Shown here: one piece after another, positions 8,094 through 16,233 of the stretch | Layout: the number at the start of each line of letters is the position of its first letter | Position numbering within the stretch: the first letter of the stretch is position 1 | NCBI GenBank assembly: GCA_944324965.1 | Contig: CALUYH010000002.1 | Location: forward strand, 104,263-168,262 | Source: Candidatus Avelusimicrobium gallinaceum | GTDB lineage: Bacteria > Elusimicrobiota > Elusimicrobia > Elusimicrobiales > Elusimicrobiaceae | Direction: 5' to 3' | Length of the DNA: 64,000 bases | Translations under genes and position numbers: made by a program | Notes under the pieces: model-generated | Database searches by the model: none | The model's input: the letters and a program-made list of their open reading frames with translations, nothing else | What the model was told of the DNA's origin: nothing

Positions 8094-8708
8094 TTTGAAT
8101 GAGGTTTTTCCGGGTTGACGGTCGCAAACGGCCTACTTATTCTGTGGGACGGAACGCAAAAAACAGGTTAATTTTACTGAACTGACCGGATGCAAAAAAC
8201 GAGGCAAAATTGCAAAATTGTTTTTAGAACGAGCAATGTCCCCCGCTTTAGGGTGTTCTTTTGCAAAAAAGCAAAACAGGGCTAAAAAATGTGTTTTTGA
8301 AAATCGCAAAAATGGTACCGAATTTGCCACAGCAAAAACAACAGCGATTTTGCGGATTTAAAAAAATCGTCTATTTGCTTTTTGGGGATATTCCCCTATC
8401 CCCCAAAACGAATTTGGGGATATCTGTATATGGGCTATTTGCAAACCGGCGGCCGGCGGGAGCGGCTTGCAGAAATGATAGTCCTCCTCCTTTGTGGCGG
8501 TTCAGATAAAAGCCGACCCGTGGAGGGCTGATAGTTGGCGTGGCCTTTTCCCCGGAGCCAGTTCCCCCCTCCTTTGGCCCCTGAATCGGCTCGGGCTCTT
8601 TTGCGCTGGCGGGTGCATATCAGGCTTCTGCGTGGAGCATTTATCCCGTCGGGCGGCGTATCAGGCGGATTTGGTGCCCGGGCCGGAAAATTGTAAAATA
8701 AACTACAT
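8094..8708. other. Gene-free region upstream of mutY
   Basis: No credible gene. The left half is A/T-rich with repeated TTGCAAAA-like words. At 8384-8403 GGGGATA and TATCCCC can pair, and at 8401-8419 CCCCAAA and TTTGGGG can pair; the two hairpins share bases and exclude each other. The right part (8440-8690) is GC-rich without a convincing frame. Confidence 0.5.
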
Positions 8709-9740
8709 ATGAACTCTTTTTCTTCCGTTTTACTCGCCCGGTACGACCAAAACAAACGGGATTTGCCTTGGCGGCGAACCAAGGACCCGTATTTGATTTG
8801 GCTGTCCGAAATTATTTTGCAGCAAACGCGGGTCGTGCAGGGGCTGGCGTATTATAACTGCTTTTCGGAGCGGTTTCCCACCCCGCGCGCACTGGCGGAA
8901 GCACCGGAAGACGAAGTGCTGAAGTATTGGCAGGGCCTGGGGTATTATTCCCGCGCGCGCAACCTGCACGCAGCGGCCAAAAGTATGCAGGGGGAGTTCC
9001 CCCGCACCTACGAGGGCGTCCGCGCGCTGAAAGGCGTGGGCGACTATACCGCCGCGGCCGTGTGCTCTATCGCGTACGATATGCCGTATGCGGTGGTGGA
9101 CGGGAATGTTTACCGCGTGCTGGCCCGGGTGTTCGGCATAGACACGCCGATAGATTCCCCCGCCGGCAAAAAACAGTTTACGGAGCTGGCGCAAAAGCTC
9201 CTGGATAAAAAGCGCCCCGGCGATTATAACCAAGCCATTATGGATTTTGGCGCCACCGTTTGCACGCCTGCGGCGCCCCAATGTTTGGTCTGCCCGCTGG
9301 CGGCCGTTTGCCGTGCGTTGGCCGACGGCCGGGTGGAACAGTTGCCGGTGAAAGCGCAAAAGACGAAAATTTCAAACCGTTATTTCCATTATATTTATGT
9401 AAAACAAGGCGAGAACACCTGGCTGCACAAGCGCGGCGCGGGCGACGTGTGGCAGAATTTGTACGAGCCGCCCCTGGTGGAAACCAAAACGGCGGACGGC
9501 GATTATGGCACGGCCCCCGCACACCGCCGCTGGTTCGGGCGCAAAAGAGCCCTGTTGCGGGTTGCTCCCGTCAAACACGTGCTTTCCCACCGCGTCATTT
9601 ACGCCGATTTGTCCGAAATCACGCTCCCCCCTTCGGCCCCGGTGCCGGAAGATTTTATGGCTATCCCCGTGCGGGAGCTGAAAAAGTACGCGGTATCCCG
9701 CCTGGTGCAGAAACTATTGGAAAAGGCGGGCGTACTGTAA
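8709..9740 (+). CDS. mutY: A/G-specific adenine glycosylase MutY
   Basis: Base-excision repair enzyme that removes adenine mispaired with 8-oxoguanine. The 343-residue product has the full architecture: SEIILQQT with catalytic Glu34, the helix-hairpin-helix LKGVGDYTAAAV (106-117), catalytic Asp130 in VVDGNVYRVLAR, and the [4Fe-4S] ligands Cys184, Cys191, Cys194 and Cys200 in the exact C-x6-C-x2-C-x5-C spacing. The C-terminal NUDIX-like 8-oxoG recognition domain follows from about 220. There is no Shine-Dalgarno site; TAAAAT at 8694-8699 ends 9 nt before the ATG, so the leader is very short or absent. A terminator follows at 9784-9815. Confidence 0.95.
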   Translation: MNSFSSVLLARYDQNKRDLPWRRTKDPYLIWLSEIILQQTRVVQGLAYYNCFSERFPTPRALAEAPEDEVLKYWQGLGYYSRARNLHAAAKSMQGEFPRTYEGVRALKGVGDYTAAAVCSIAYDMPYAVVDGNVYRVLARVFGIDTPIDSPAGKKQFTELAQKLLDKKRPGDYNQAIMDFGATVCTPAAPQCLVCPLAAVCRALADGRVEQLPVKAQKTKISNRYFHYIYVKQGENTWLHKRGAGDVWQNLYEPPLVETKTADGDYGTAPAHRRWFGRKRALLRVAPVKHVLSHRVIYADLSEITLPPSAPVPEDFMAIPVRELKKYAVSRLVQKLLEKAGVL

Positions 9741-9783
9741 ACGGCGCTTAAAAGCAAGTCCTTCGGCAACCTTATATAAAAAG

Positions 9784-9815
9784 AAAAACGGCATATTTTA
9801 AAATATGCCGTTTTT
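9784..9815. terminator. Bidirectional terminator between mutY and the FadL-like gene
   Basis: A perfect 32-nt inverted repeat, AAAAACGGCATATTTT followed by its complement, sits between two convergent genes and has A/T runs on both sides. Confidence 0.85.
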
Positions 9816-9834
9816 CATTTTCAAGAGCTGCTGA

Positions 9835-11076
9835 TTAGAACTTATACCCAAACGTCAGTGCGACCATATCGCTCTTGCCGTCGGTGTATTTCATGCTGAC
9901 GGGCGAGCCCAACTTGTTGGACATCTGGCCGGAAATGCCGCTCAAGTCTTTGGCAAAGACGTGCGCGTAGGCCAAGTCCAGGCTCCAGGCGTCGGTTTTG
10001 TAGCCCACGCCCACACTGGCGATGTGGCGGTCATGCACCGGGACCAACGTATCCATTTCGTTGGCGTTGATGGGCGACTTGTCATACACGTAACCGGCGC
10101 GCAGGGCCCAGCTGGGGGTCAGCTGGTATTCGGTACCAAAGTTCAGGCGGTAGACGTCTTTGTATTTTTTATGGTTATAGATGAACGGGTTGGTAGCGTT
10201 GTTGGTATATTGGATTAAGATTTGGTCGTACGCGCTCCAAAACGTGCCGACGATGCCCGCTTCCAGGGTCCAATCTTCCGTCGGGCGGAACGAAATGCCT
10301 GCGGACAGGCTGTCCGGCAGGGTGATGGCGCCTTCGGCGTCTTCGCTGTGGATGTTCAGCTCGGGGAAGGTTTTGTCGCCGGCGTTAATGCGGCCGTTCA
10401 AATTTTGTTTTACCTTGCTGCGGTACATCGCGCCGAAGGCCCACTTTTCGGCCCATTCGGGTTTGTACACGAGCGAGAAGTTACCCCCCCAGCTTACGCC
10501 CGAACCGCTGATTTCGTACTGGCCGGGCGTGGCCGGATTGGCATTATAAAAGGAGCTTTGCGAGAAACCAATCACCATCGCTTCCAGCCCCATCGCCACG
10601 GAAAGTTCATCATTGGCTTTTACGGCAATGGTAGGCGTGAAGGAAAACGTTTCCAGTTTTACTTTGTAGGCCAGGTTGCTGCCGGGCCAGGTTTGCACGG
10701 GGCTGTCGTATTCGCCGCCCAGGCCGTAGCGGGAAAACCCGCCCAGACCGACGGAAACCTGGTCGCTCCATTTTTGGGTGACATAGAAATTGGGCAAGTA
10801 CCACATGTCGTGCTTTAAGCCGCGGGAGGAGCCCATCACGGTGGTGGTGGCGTCCGCCGTTACGGCAGTAAGCCCCACTTGCAGTTGGGTGCCTTCCAGC
10901 TCGGTGATGAGGGCCGGGTTGGTGGCCAGGGAGGCCGGTTCGGCCCCGGAAGCCATTACGGCGCCGCCCATAGCCGTGGCGCGGCCGCTGTATTCGTACA
11001 ATGCAAATCCCGCACCGTGGGAAACGTCGGCCAGCAGGACGGACAAAAGCAGTACGGCAGTTAGTTTCTTATACAT
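9835..11076 (-). CDS. OmpP1/FadL-family outer-membrane protein
   Basis: Outer-membrane beta-barrel of the FadL/TodX family, which lets long-chain fatty acids or other hydrophobic compounds cross the outer membrane. The 413-residue protein has a signal peptide ending near SHG, then the family's N-terminal signature AGFALYEYSGRATAMGGAVMASGAEPASLATNPALI, here at about residues 22-57. The rest is rich in alternating aromatic strands and ends with the terminal Phe of an outer-membrane protein (LTFGYKF). AGAGGAA is a good ribosome site. It appears to be a single-gene unit; the TPR gene upstream has its own terminator. Confidence 0.9.
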   Translation of the reverse strand: MYKKLTAVLLLSVLLADVSHGAGFALYEYSGRATAMGGAVMASGAEPASLATNPALITELEGTQLQVGLTAVTADATTTVMGSSRGLKHDMWYLPNFYVTQKWSDQVSVGLGGFSRYGLGGEYDSPVQTWPGSNLAYKVKLETFSFTPTIAVKANDELSVAMGLEAMVIGFSQSSFYNANPATPGQYEISGSGVSWGGNFSLVYKPEWAEKWAFGAMYRSKVKQNLNGRINAGDKTFPELNIHSEDAEGAITLPDSLSAGISFRPTEDWTLEAGIVGTFWSAYDQILIQYTNNATNPFIYNHKKYKDVYRLNFGTEYQLTPSWALRAGYVYDKSPINANEMDTLVPVHDRHIASVGVGYKTDAWSLDLAYAHVFAKDLSGISGQMSNKLGSPVSMKYTDGKSDMVALTFGYKF

Positions 11077-11121
11077 GTATTTCCTCTGTTAGTTGGATAT
11101 AATTTTGTGTTGGGGTCACAC

Positions 11122-11157
11122 AAAAAACCCGTCCGAGCAGTACCCGAACGGGTTTTT
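11122..11157 (-). terminator. Intrinsic terminator after the TPR gene
   Basis: Minus-strand hairpin with the outer stem CCCGT / ACGGG and an inner stem around the central loop, followed by six T residues (11122-11127). Confidence 0.85.
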
Positions 11158-11165
11158 ACATCAAA

Positions 11166-11825
11166 TTATTTTTGGAGTTCGGCCAGTTTGTCTTTTGCCA
11201 TAGAGCCGAAGTAGGTTTGCGCGTAAGCGTCCGCCAGTTGTTTGTAGGCGTTGATGGCTTCGGTTTTGTTGCCGGCCAGTTCCTGGCTTAGGGCCATCGT
11301 CAAATACGCCTGCGGCAGGGCAAAGCTGGTGGGATTGTTTTGGATGAACTGCTGCATACCGCTTACGGCTTCGTCGTAGTCTTTCAAGGCTTGTTGGCAG
11401 GCTGCCAGCGAAAGGGCCGCCACGGTGGCTACCGTCGGATTATCGGACGTAACAAGCGGTTTGTATACTTCGGCCGCCTGGGCGTAATCTTCGCCGTTGT
11501 ACAAAATATCGGCTTTGAGCAGCTGGGCATATTGCGCGGCGGGTGTGGTCGGGTATTTTTTGGAAAGTTCGTCAATCATAAAGAACCCTTCCTGCTCATT
11601 TCCGCCCAACAGGGAAACTTGCGCCATATAATACGCCGCCCAAGAGCCCTGCGTTACTTTTTTAACGTGGGAGGAATAGCACGCACCAATCACAGCTGCC
11701 AGCACCAAAATAACGACGGCCGTCAAAACGCCGCGTTTATTTTTTTTGCAAAAATCAATAATGCCGGAAAGAAACGACACGAGAATATCTTTTTGTTCCG
11801 CGGGAGCGGTAGTTTGTTTTTTCAT
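11166..11825 (-). CDS. Membrane-anchored TPR protein (YfgM-like)
   Basis: A 219-residue protein with a cytoplasmic N-terminus, one transmembrane helix (residues about 33-53, GVLTAVVILVLAAVIGACYSS) and a periplasmic domain of tetratricopeptide helices (YMAQVSLLGGNEQEGFFMIDELSKKYP and onward). This is the layout of the YfgM/TPR_21 family, which assists proteins leaving the Sec translocon; that role here is inferred. No ribosome site is present, but TATAAT (11833-11838, minus strand) ends exactly 7 nt before the ATG with a -35-like TTTCGT 17 nt further up, consistent with a leaderless mRNA. Confidence 0.75.
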   Translation of the reverse strand: MKKQTTAPAEQKDILVSFLSGIIDFCKKNKRGVLTAVVILVLAAVIGACYSSHVKKVTQGSWAAYYMAQVSLLGGNEQEGFFMIDELSKKYPTTPAAQYAQLLKADILYNGEDYAQAAEVYKPLVTSDNPTVATVAALSLAACQQALKDYDEAVSGMQQFIQNNPTSFALPQAYLTMALSQELAGNKTEAINAYKQLADAYAQTYFGSMAKDKLAELQK

Positions 11826-11865
11826 ATCTTTTATTATAGTAAACTTTCCACCTGAACGAAACGCC

Positions 11866-12378
11866 CTAGTTGGCGGCGATGTCTTTTTCGGTCAGTTGGC
11901 GGCATTCAATGCCGTTTTTGGCCAGGAACACAATGCCTTCCTGGCTGCGGTCGTACGTATTTTTGTAAAACACTTTTTTAATGCCCGCGCTGACGATGAC
12001 CTTGGCGCAATGCACACAGGGCGACCATGTAACGTACACGGAGGCGCCTTGCGTGGCAATGCCGTTTTTGGCGGCGAAGGCAATGGCGTTTTGCTCGGCG
12101 TGCAGTTCGTTTTCAATGGACCACTTGCCGTGCAAATCGTAAAACAGGCGGCTGGCGACAAAATCCGCATACGTGGGGAATTTGTCGCGGTAGGTGGTTT
12201 TGTAAAGCGTTTGGAAGTTGTCTTCGCAGTGCAGCTGGCCGGTGGGCGTACCGTTAAAACCCATGCTGATTACCCGGTTGTCTTTTACCAACACGGCGCC
12301 TACCTGCAGGCGGCAGCAGGTGGATTGTTCCGCCACCAGCTCGGCTATTTTGATGAACAAACGGTGCTTATTCTTCAT
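11866..12378 (-). CDS. Deoxycytidylate (dCMP) deaminase, ComEB-like
   Basis: Zinc enzyme that converts dCMP to dUMP for thymidylate synthesis. The 170-residue product carries the cytidine deaminase zinc motifs HAEQNAIAF (His ligand and catalytic Glu) and PCVHCAKVI (two Cys ligands), and the N-terminal CCRLQVGAVLVKDNRVISMGFNGTP typical of dCMP deaminases. It lies 9 nt downstream of the DUF486 gene on the same strand, so the two are probably co-transcribed. Length is normal for the ComEB type. Confidence 0.9.
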   Translation of the reverse strand: MKNKHRLFIKIAELVAEQSTCCRLQVGAVLVKDNRVISMGFNGTPTGQLHCEDNFQTLYKTTYRDKFPTYADFVASRLFYDLHGKWSIENELHAEQNAIAFAAKNGIATQGASVYVTWSPCVHCAKVIVSAGIKKVFYKNTYDRSQEGIVFLAKNGIECRQLTEKDIAAN

Positions 12379-12387
12379 AAGTTTGTT

Positions 12388-12720
12388 TTACCATTTTTTG
12401 AATACAAAAAACACGGCCGCCACCAAACACGCAAAGCCGACCAAATGGTTCCACTTGAAACTTTCCTTAAAATACACGGTTGAAAACCCCGTAAACACCA
12501 CCAGGGTGATGACTTCCTGCATTACCTTTAATTGCGTGACGGAAAAATAGTTGCTTCCGATGCGGTTCGCCGGCACTTGCAGGCAGTATTCAAAAAACGC
12601 AATCCCCCAGCTGGCCAAAATCACCAGCCACAAGGCGCGGTTTTTAAATTTTAAGTGGCCGTACCAGGCCACGGTCATAAATAAGTTAGAAGCGCATAAC
12701 AGCGCGACGGTTTTCCACAT
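12388..12720 (-). CDS. DUF486 (DMT-like) small membrane protein
   Basis: A 110-residue integral membrane protein of the DUF486 family, with four hydrophobic helices and the conserved features ASWGIAFFEYCLQVPANRIG and QLKVMQEVITLVVF. Function in the family is unknown; it resembles half of a drug/metabolite transporter. ATG at 12720 is preferred over upstream frames because TATAAT (12728-12733, minus strand) ends 7 nt before it and a -35-like TTGCGC lies about 18 nt further upstream; no ribosome site exists, so the message should be leaderless. The dCMP deaminase gene follows 9 nt downstream. Confidence 0.85.
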   Translation of the reverse strand: MWKTVALLCASNLFMTVAWYGHLKFKNRALWLVILASWGIAFFEYCLQVPANRIGSNYFSVTQLKVMQEVITLVVFTGFSTVYFKESFKWNHLVGFACLVAAVFFVFKKW

Positions 12721-12856
12721 ATATTGTATTATAACTTTTTGCCTATACGGGGCGCAAAACCGCCGCCCGGTGCGCGGCGCGGGCAAGGTGCAATAAAAAA
12801 TTCCCCGCAACCGGGCAGAATTTCATAGGATATAGGTACATGTGGGAGGCAGCAAA

Positions 12857-13603
12857 ATGACCCGGACGAAAAAATGGATGATTGCTTTATTTTTTATTTG
12901 CGGCCTGTCGGCTTTTTTGGCCTTGGGGGTGACGGGCTTTGTAGGCATTGTGTTGGATGGGGCGCGCGAAATAGAGGCCGAAAAACAAGCCGCCAACGAG
13001 GAACAATCCCCCCGCGCGGAACAAGTAAATCCGCCCGCTGTACAGCCGCCTGAACCGGGGATGGAAGGCGTTTTCCCGGCGGGGTATACGCTGCCGGAAC
13101 AGTTTTATACGGACGGCAATGCCTTAATTCATATTTATAACCAGGCCCCCTACCGCTGCATGTCCACCCTAGACCCGGCCTGCCGCCAGGAAAATTTATT
13201 GGACGGGTCGTTTATTGAAATTACCCGCCTGCCCCGGGGCGGCTGGTCCATTGTCCGGCGGGAACCGTTGCCGGAAGGAAAGGTGCTTCGCTGGCTGGAG
13301 CTGACGCCTGACGATCAAATAGATCACATTTTGATGAACGGACGTTTCTTTTATTTTGGCGGACCGGACGGTACGCTCAATCAACTGTATGTTTTCGACA
13401 AGCCTTCCATCACGCAGGTGGATGTCATTCGTTTTGATCCGTCCGGCGCCCAAACGGAATGCGAATGCGCCGACGGCACCACCGCCTGCTGCGAAAATGA
13501 AGAAAACAACTTTTTGGGCAAGCCCAATACGTATTGCGCGATGTTCCCGTCCGACCCGGTCTTTTGCGCATCCGGCCGGCAGGGGCAAATCCGTATCCCC
13601 TGA
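12857..13603 (+). CDS. Membrane-anchored Cys-containing protein of unknown function
   Basis: Not recognised. The 248-residue product has one N-terminal transmembrane helix (about residues 9-32), an acidic Gln/Glu/Pro-rich linker (about 40-70), and a C-terminal domain of about 175 residues with many cysteines (for example ECECADGT, CCENEENN, TYCAMFPSDPVFC), probably disulfide-bonded outside the cytoplasm. Start chosen at 12857, which has GGAGG 7 nt upstream; the in-frame GTG at 12842 overlaps that ribosome site. It diverges from the DUF486 operon. The Cys pattern resembles that of secreted pilin-like heads, but there is no prepilin leader. Confidence 0.65.
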   Translation: MTRTKKWMIALFFICGLSAFLALGVTGFVGIVLDGAREIEAEKQAANEEQSPRAEQVNPPAVQPPEPGMEGVFPAGYTLPEQFYTDGNALIHIYNQAPYRCMSTLDPACRQENLLDGSFIEITRLPRGGWSIVRREPLPEGKVLRWLELTPDDQIDHILMNGRFFYFGGPDGTLNQLYVFDKPSITQVDVIRFDPSGAQTECECADGTTACCENEENNFLGKPNTYCAMFPSDPVFCASGRQGQIRIP

Positions 13604-13660
13604 TATTTGGCCCGTTTAAAGCCGCGGCCCGTACAGCCGTAGCCCGTACTTGCGGGCACG

Positions 13661-13684
13661 AAAAACCCGCCGTTTGGCGGCGGG
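13661..13684 (-). terminator. Intrinsic terminator after the exported helical protein
   Basis: Minus-strand hairpin CCCGCC / GGCGGG with a run of five T residues (13661-13665). Confidence 0.8.
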
Positions 13685-13730
13685 TGTAACGCGAGTTTTC
13701 CAAAAAACCGAATGGCAGATGTTTTTACCG

Positions 13731-14579
13731 TTATTTCAAAGAAGCGGGGCGGATACGGCTGTGTTGCGCTTTGAGCCACGCCTGATAGGAGCGGTAAAAC
13801 GGCAGTTTGCGTATAGAGAATTTTATATAGTTGTTAAACGGGCTTTGCGGCTTGGCAGCAGCCAGGCGATACAGGCGGAACAAATCTTCCTGGAAAACAT
13901 TCGGATGTTGCTGCATCAGGTACAGCATTTGCGTGCAGTGTCTGGCGACGGACAGGCTATACTTCATAGCCAGCGTCCATTGGCGGCTGGAATGTCGGAG
14001 CGCTTGATTTAATTGCTCCGAGCGGGCCAACAATTCGCGCTCTAGAAACTTCATCATCGCTTGTTGTTTAATCGGCAGTTTAGCAAGGATTTCCGGGCGG
14101 AGGGCTTGTTCAAACAGGCGTACATAGGGTGCAAAAGGTTTGGTGTTGTGCAGCAGCGGTTGCTGGTGGACAAATACGGCACGGCGGGCCTCACTGTCGG
14201 ACACGGCGGACAGTTCCCCCGCTTCCACCAGGGCTTTACCGTACTGAATTAAGGCTTCGTCCCGTTTGTTTTTGGCGGCTTGCAGCCGGGCAATGTGGGT
14301 ACTCAACACGCGATTCATTTTGTTGTTCCATTCGTTGGAAGAAAAAATTTTTTTCCCGTTCAGGTTGCGTTCCATTTTTAACACATAGTCGGAAGACACC
14401 AGCGGCGGGGTCAGGCGGCGGTATTGCCGGGCGGCCGCTTGATAGGCACGCTTGGCCTGCTTGAGGGCAAGCTGTTTTTCCGCGGCGGATTTGATAAGCG
14501 GGGGGATGATTTTCCCCCCTTGCGCATACGATAACGTGCCCATCCCCAGGGCCAGCGCAAGCAAAATGAGTTTTTTCAT
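13731..14579 (-). CDS. Exported helical protein of unknown function
   Basis: A 282-residue protein with a signal peptide (MKKLILLALALGMGTLSYAQ) and an otherwise helical, Lys/Gln/Leu-rich sequence. No family is recognised. Its C-terminal part (YLMQQHPNVFQEDLFRLYR, about 213-231) resembles the segment YMLKQYPSLFKDSLTLL in the exported protein at 41617-42564, and both have the same overall size and layout, so they are likely distant paralogues. GGGAGAAG is the ribosome site. A terminator follows at 13661-13684. The product is probably periplasmic. Confidence 0.65.
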   Translation of the reverse strand: MKKLILLALALGMGTLSYAQGGKIIPPLIKSAAEKQLALKQAKRAYQAAARQYRRLTPPLVSSDYVLKMERNLNGKKIFSSNEWNNKMNRVLSTHIARLQAAKNKRDEALIQYGKALVEAGELSAVSDSEARRAVFVHQQPLLHNTKPFAPYVRLFEQALRPEILAKLPIKQQAMMKFLERELLARSEQLNQALRHSSRQWTLAMKYSLSVARHCTQMLYLMQQHPNVFQEDLFRLYRLAAAKPQSPFNNYIKFSIRKLPFYRSYQAWLKAQHSRIRPASLK

Positions 14580-14774
14580 GTGTAGCTTCTCCCTATTTTC
14601 TTATTTTTCTATTCTATCTTAAAATAAGGGGTACTGTCCCGGATTACTAAAAAAAGGCAAACGGACAGACCCCTGCAATAAAATGGGCCGCCGGCGTGTT
14701 ACAATAAAAGCGGTATATATAAAAACCGCGGATTTTCGTCCAAGAAAAAAAGGCAAAATTTATATAATATGCAT

Positions 14775-16232
14775 ATGAAACATTTTAAACTCTTTCTGAT
14801 AGCCGCCTTGTTGTTTACCGGGGTAAGTGCCCGGGGCGAAGTGGTCGGTTCTTCGGCACCCGGCGCCGCTGCGCCGGCCCCTGCCACGGCGGCGGACCAG
14901 GCCGCGCAGGACGCGGTCATCCCTCCCGCCGGAAGCGAAGCCGCTTCCGAGCCGCAGGCCGCCGTCCACCCGGAAAAAAACGACAAACCCGCCATGGTCC
15001 TGCGGGACGCCGAAGGCAAACCGCTGCCGGACATCAACGGCCTGCTGACGCTGGACGATTGCATCCAAATTGCGCTGGCCAACAGCCCGCAGGCGGTGGC
15101 CGCCCAACTGAACTTGCAGACGGCGCACGTCAATTTGAATTTATCCAAGGCCGATTTCCTGCCCACCGTTACGGCGGGCGCTTCGCAAAGTTATTCCAAT
15201 TCCAAGATGGACGGTTCCTCCCGCACGGACCACGGCTCGTCGGACGTGTACGCCCAGGCCCAATTGTCCATCAGCGGTGTGACCGATAAAGTGCGCAACG
15301 TCAAAATCCAGCAAGGCGCCGTGGAACAGGCCGAACTGAATTTGGACAGCGTCAAAAACGACCTGATCCGCACCGTAAAGAAAAACTACTATGCCCTTTT
15401 GTCAGCGGTGCGGGCGGTGGGCATCCGCACCCAATCGCGCGATTTGTACAAAGACCAATACGAACGCGCGGCGGAATACTTCCGCCTGGGGCTTCGCCCG
15501 AAAGTGGACGTGACGACGGCCGAAGTGAATTTGAATAACGAAGAACTCAGCCTCATCCGCGCCAAAAACCTGGTCAAAACGGCTTCGGCCCAGCTGGCCA
15601 ACACGATGGGCGTAACGACCCCCAAAACGCTGGAAATTGAAGACATCGCCCACTTTGAAAAATTTGATATGCCCTTTGACCAGGCCGTCAAAACCGCCTA
15701 CGCCAACCGCCCGGACGTGCTTTCCGCCCAGACGGACGTGCGCATCAGCCAAATTAAGTTAAACCAAGCCAAGGCCAACTATTTCCCGACGTTTTCTTTT
15801 TCGGCGGGCTATTCCAAATACGGGGATGATTTCTCGCTGGATAACGAAGAAACCAAACTCTTGGCATCTATTGAAATACCGATTTTCAACGCGTTCAAAA
15901 CGTATAACGGCGTGAAGCAGGCCAAAATTTCGTTGGAAAACACGTTAAATTCCAACCGCAGCCTGCTCAACAACGTGTTTTTGGAAGTGCAGAGCGCGTA
16001 TATTAATATGCAGGAAGCCTCCGAAAGTATCCCGATAGCGGAACTGAATGTGGAAAAGGCCAAAGAAAACCTGGACCTGGCCCGCGGCCGCTACAACGAG
16101 GGAATCGGGGACATTATTGAACTCAAAGACGCGGAAGTAGCCTATACGGATGCGGAACTGAGCTTACTGACCGCCCGGTATGATTATGCCTCTGCGGTGG
16201 CGGATTTGAAACAAGCCATGGGGACGAATTAA
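14775..16232 (+). CDS. TolC-family outer-membrane efflux protein
   Basis: Outer-membrane channel of a tripartite exporter. The 485-residue protein begins with a signal peptide (MKHFKLFLIAALLFTGVSARG), an unusual Ala/Pro-rich linker of about 60 residues, then the two-repeat OEP/TolC domain: LTLDDCIQIALANSP begins repeat one, and FDQAVKTAYANRPDVLSAQTDVRISQ begins repeat two; the end has the typical GIGDIIELKDAEVAYTDAELSLLTARYDY. ATG occurs at 14769 and 14775; TATAAT at 14763-14768 places a likely +1 at the second ATG, which suggests a leaderless message. The macA-like gene starts 1 nt after its stop. Confidence 0.9.
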   Translation: MKHFKLFLIAALLFTGVSARGEVVGSSAPGAAAPAPATAADQAAQDAVIPPAGSEAASEPQAAVHPEKNDKPAMVLRDAEGKPLPDINGLLTLDDCIQIALANSPQAVAAQLNLQTAHVNLNLSKADFLPTVTAGASQSYSNSKMDGSSRTDHGSSDVYAQAQLSISGVTDKVRNVKIQQGAVEQAELNLDSVKNDLIRTVKKNYYALLSAVRAVGIRTQSRDLYKDQYERAAEYFRLGLRPKVDVTTAEVNLNNEELSLIRAKNLVKTASAQLANTMGVTTPKTLEIEDIAHFEKFDMPFDQAVKTAYANRPDVLSAQTDVRISQIKLNQAKANYFPTFSFSAGYSKYGDDFSLDNEETKLLASIEIPIFNAFKTYNGVKQAKISLENTLNSNRSLLNNVFLEVQSAYINMQEASESIPIAELNVEKAKENLDLARGRYNEGIGDIIELKDAEVAYTDAELSLLTARYDYASAVADLKQAMGTN

Positions 16233-16233
16233 T

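Noticed and set aside
8435..8782. A 115-codon minus-strand frame before mutY
   Set aside because: It overlaps the start of mutY, has no ribosome site, and its composition is Arg/Pro/Ser-rich as expected for a non-coding frame.
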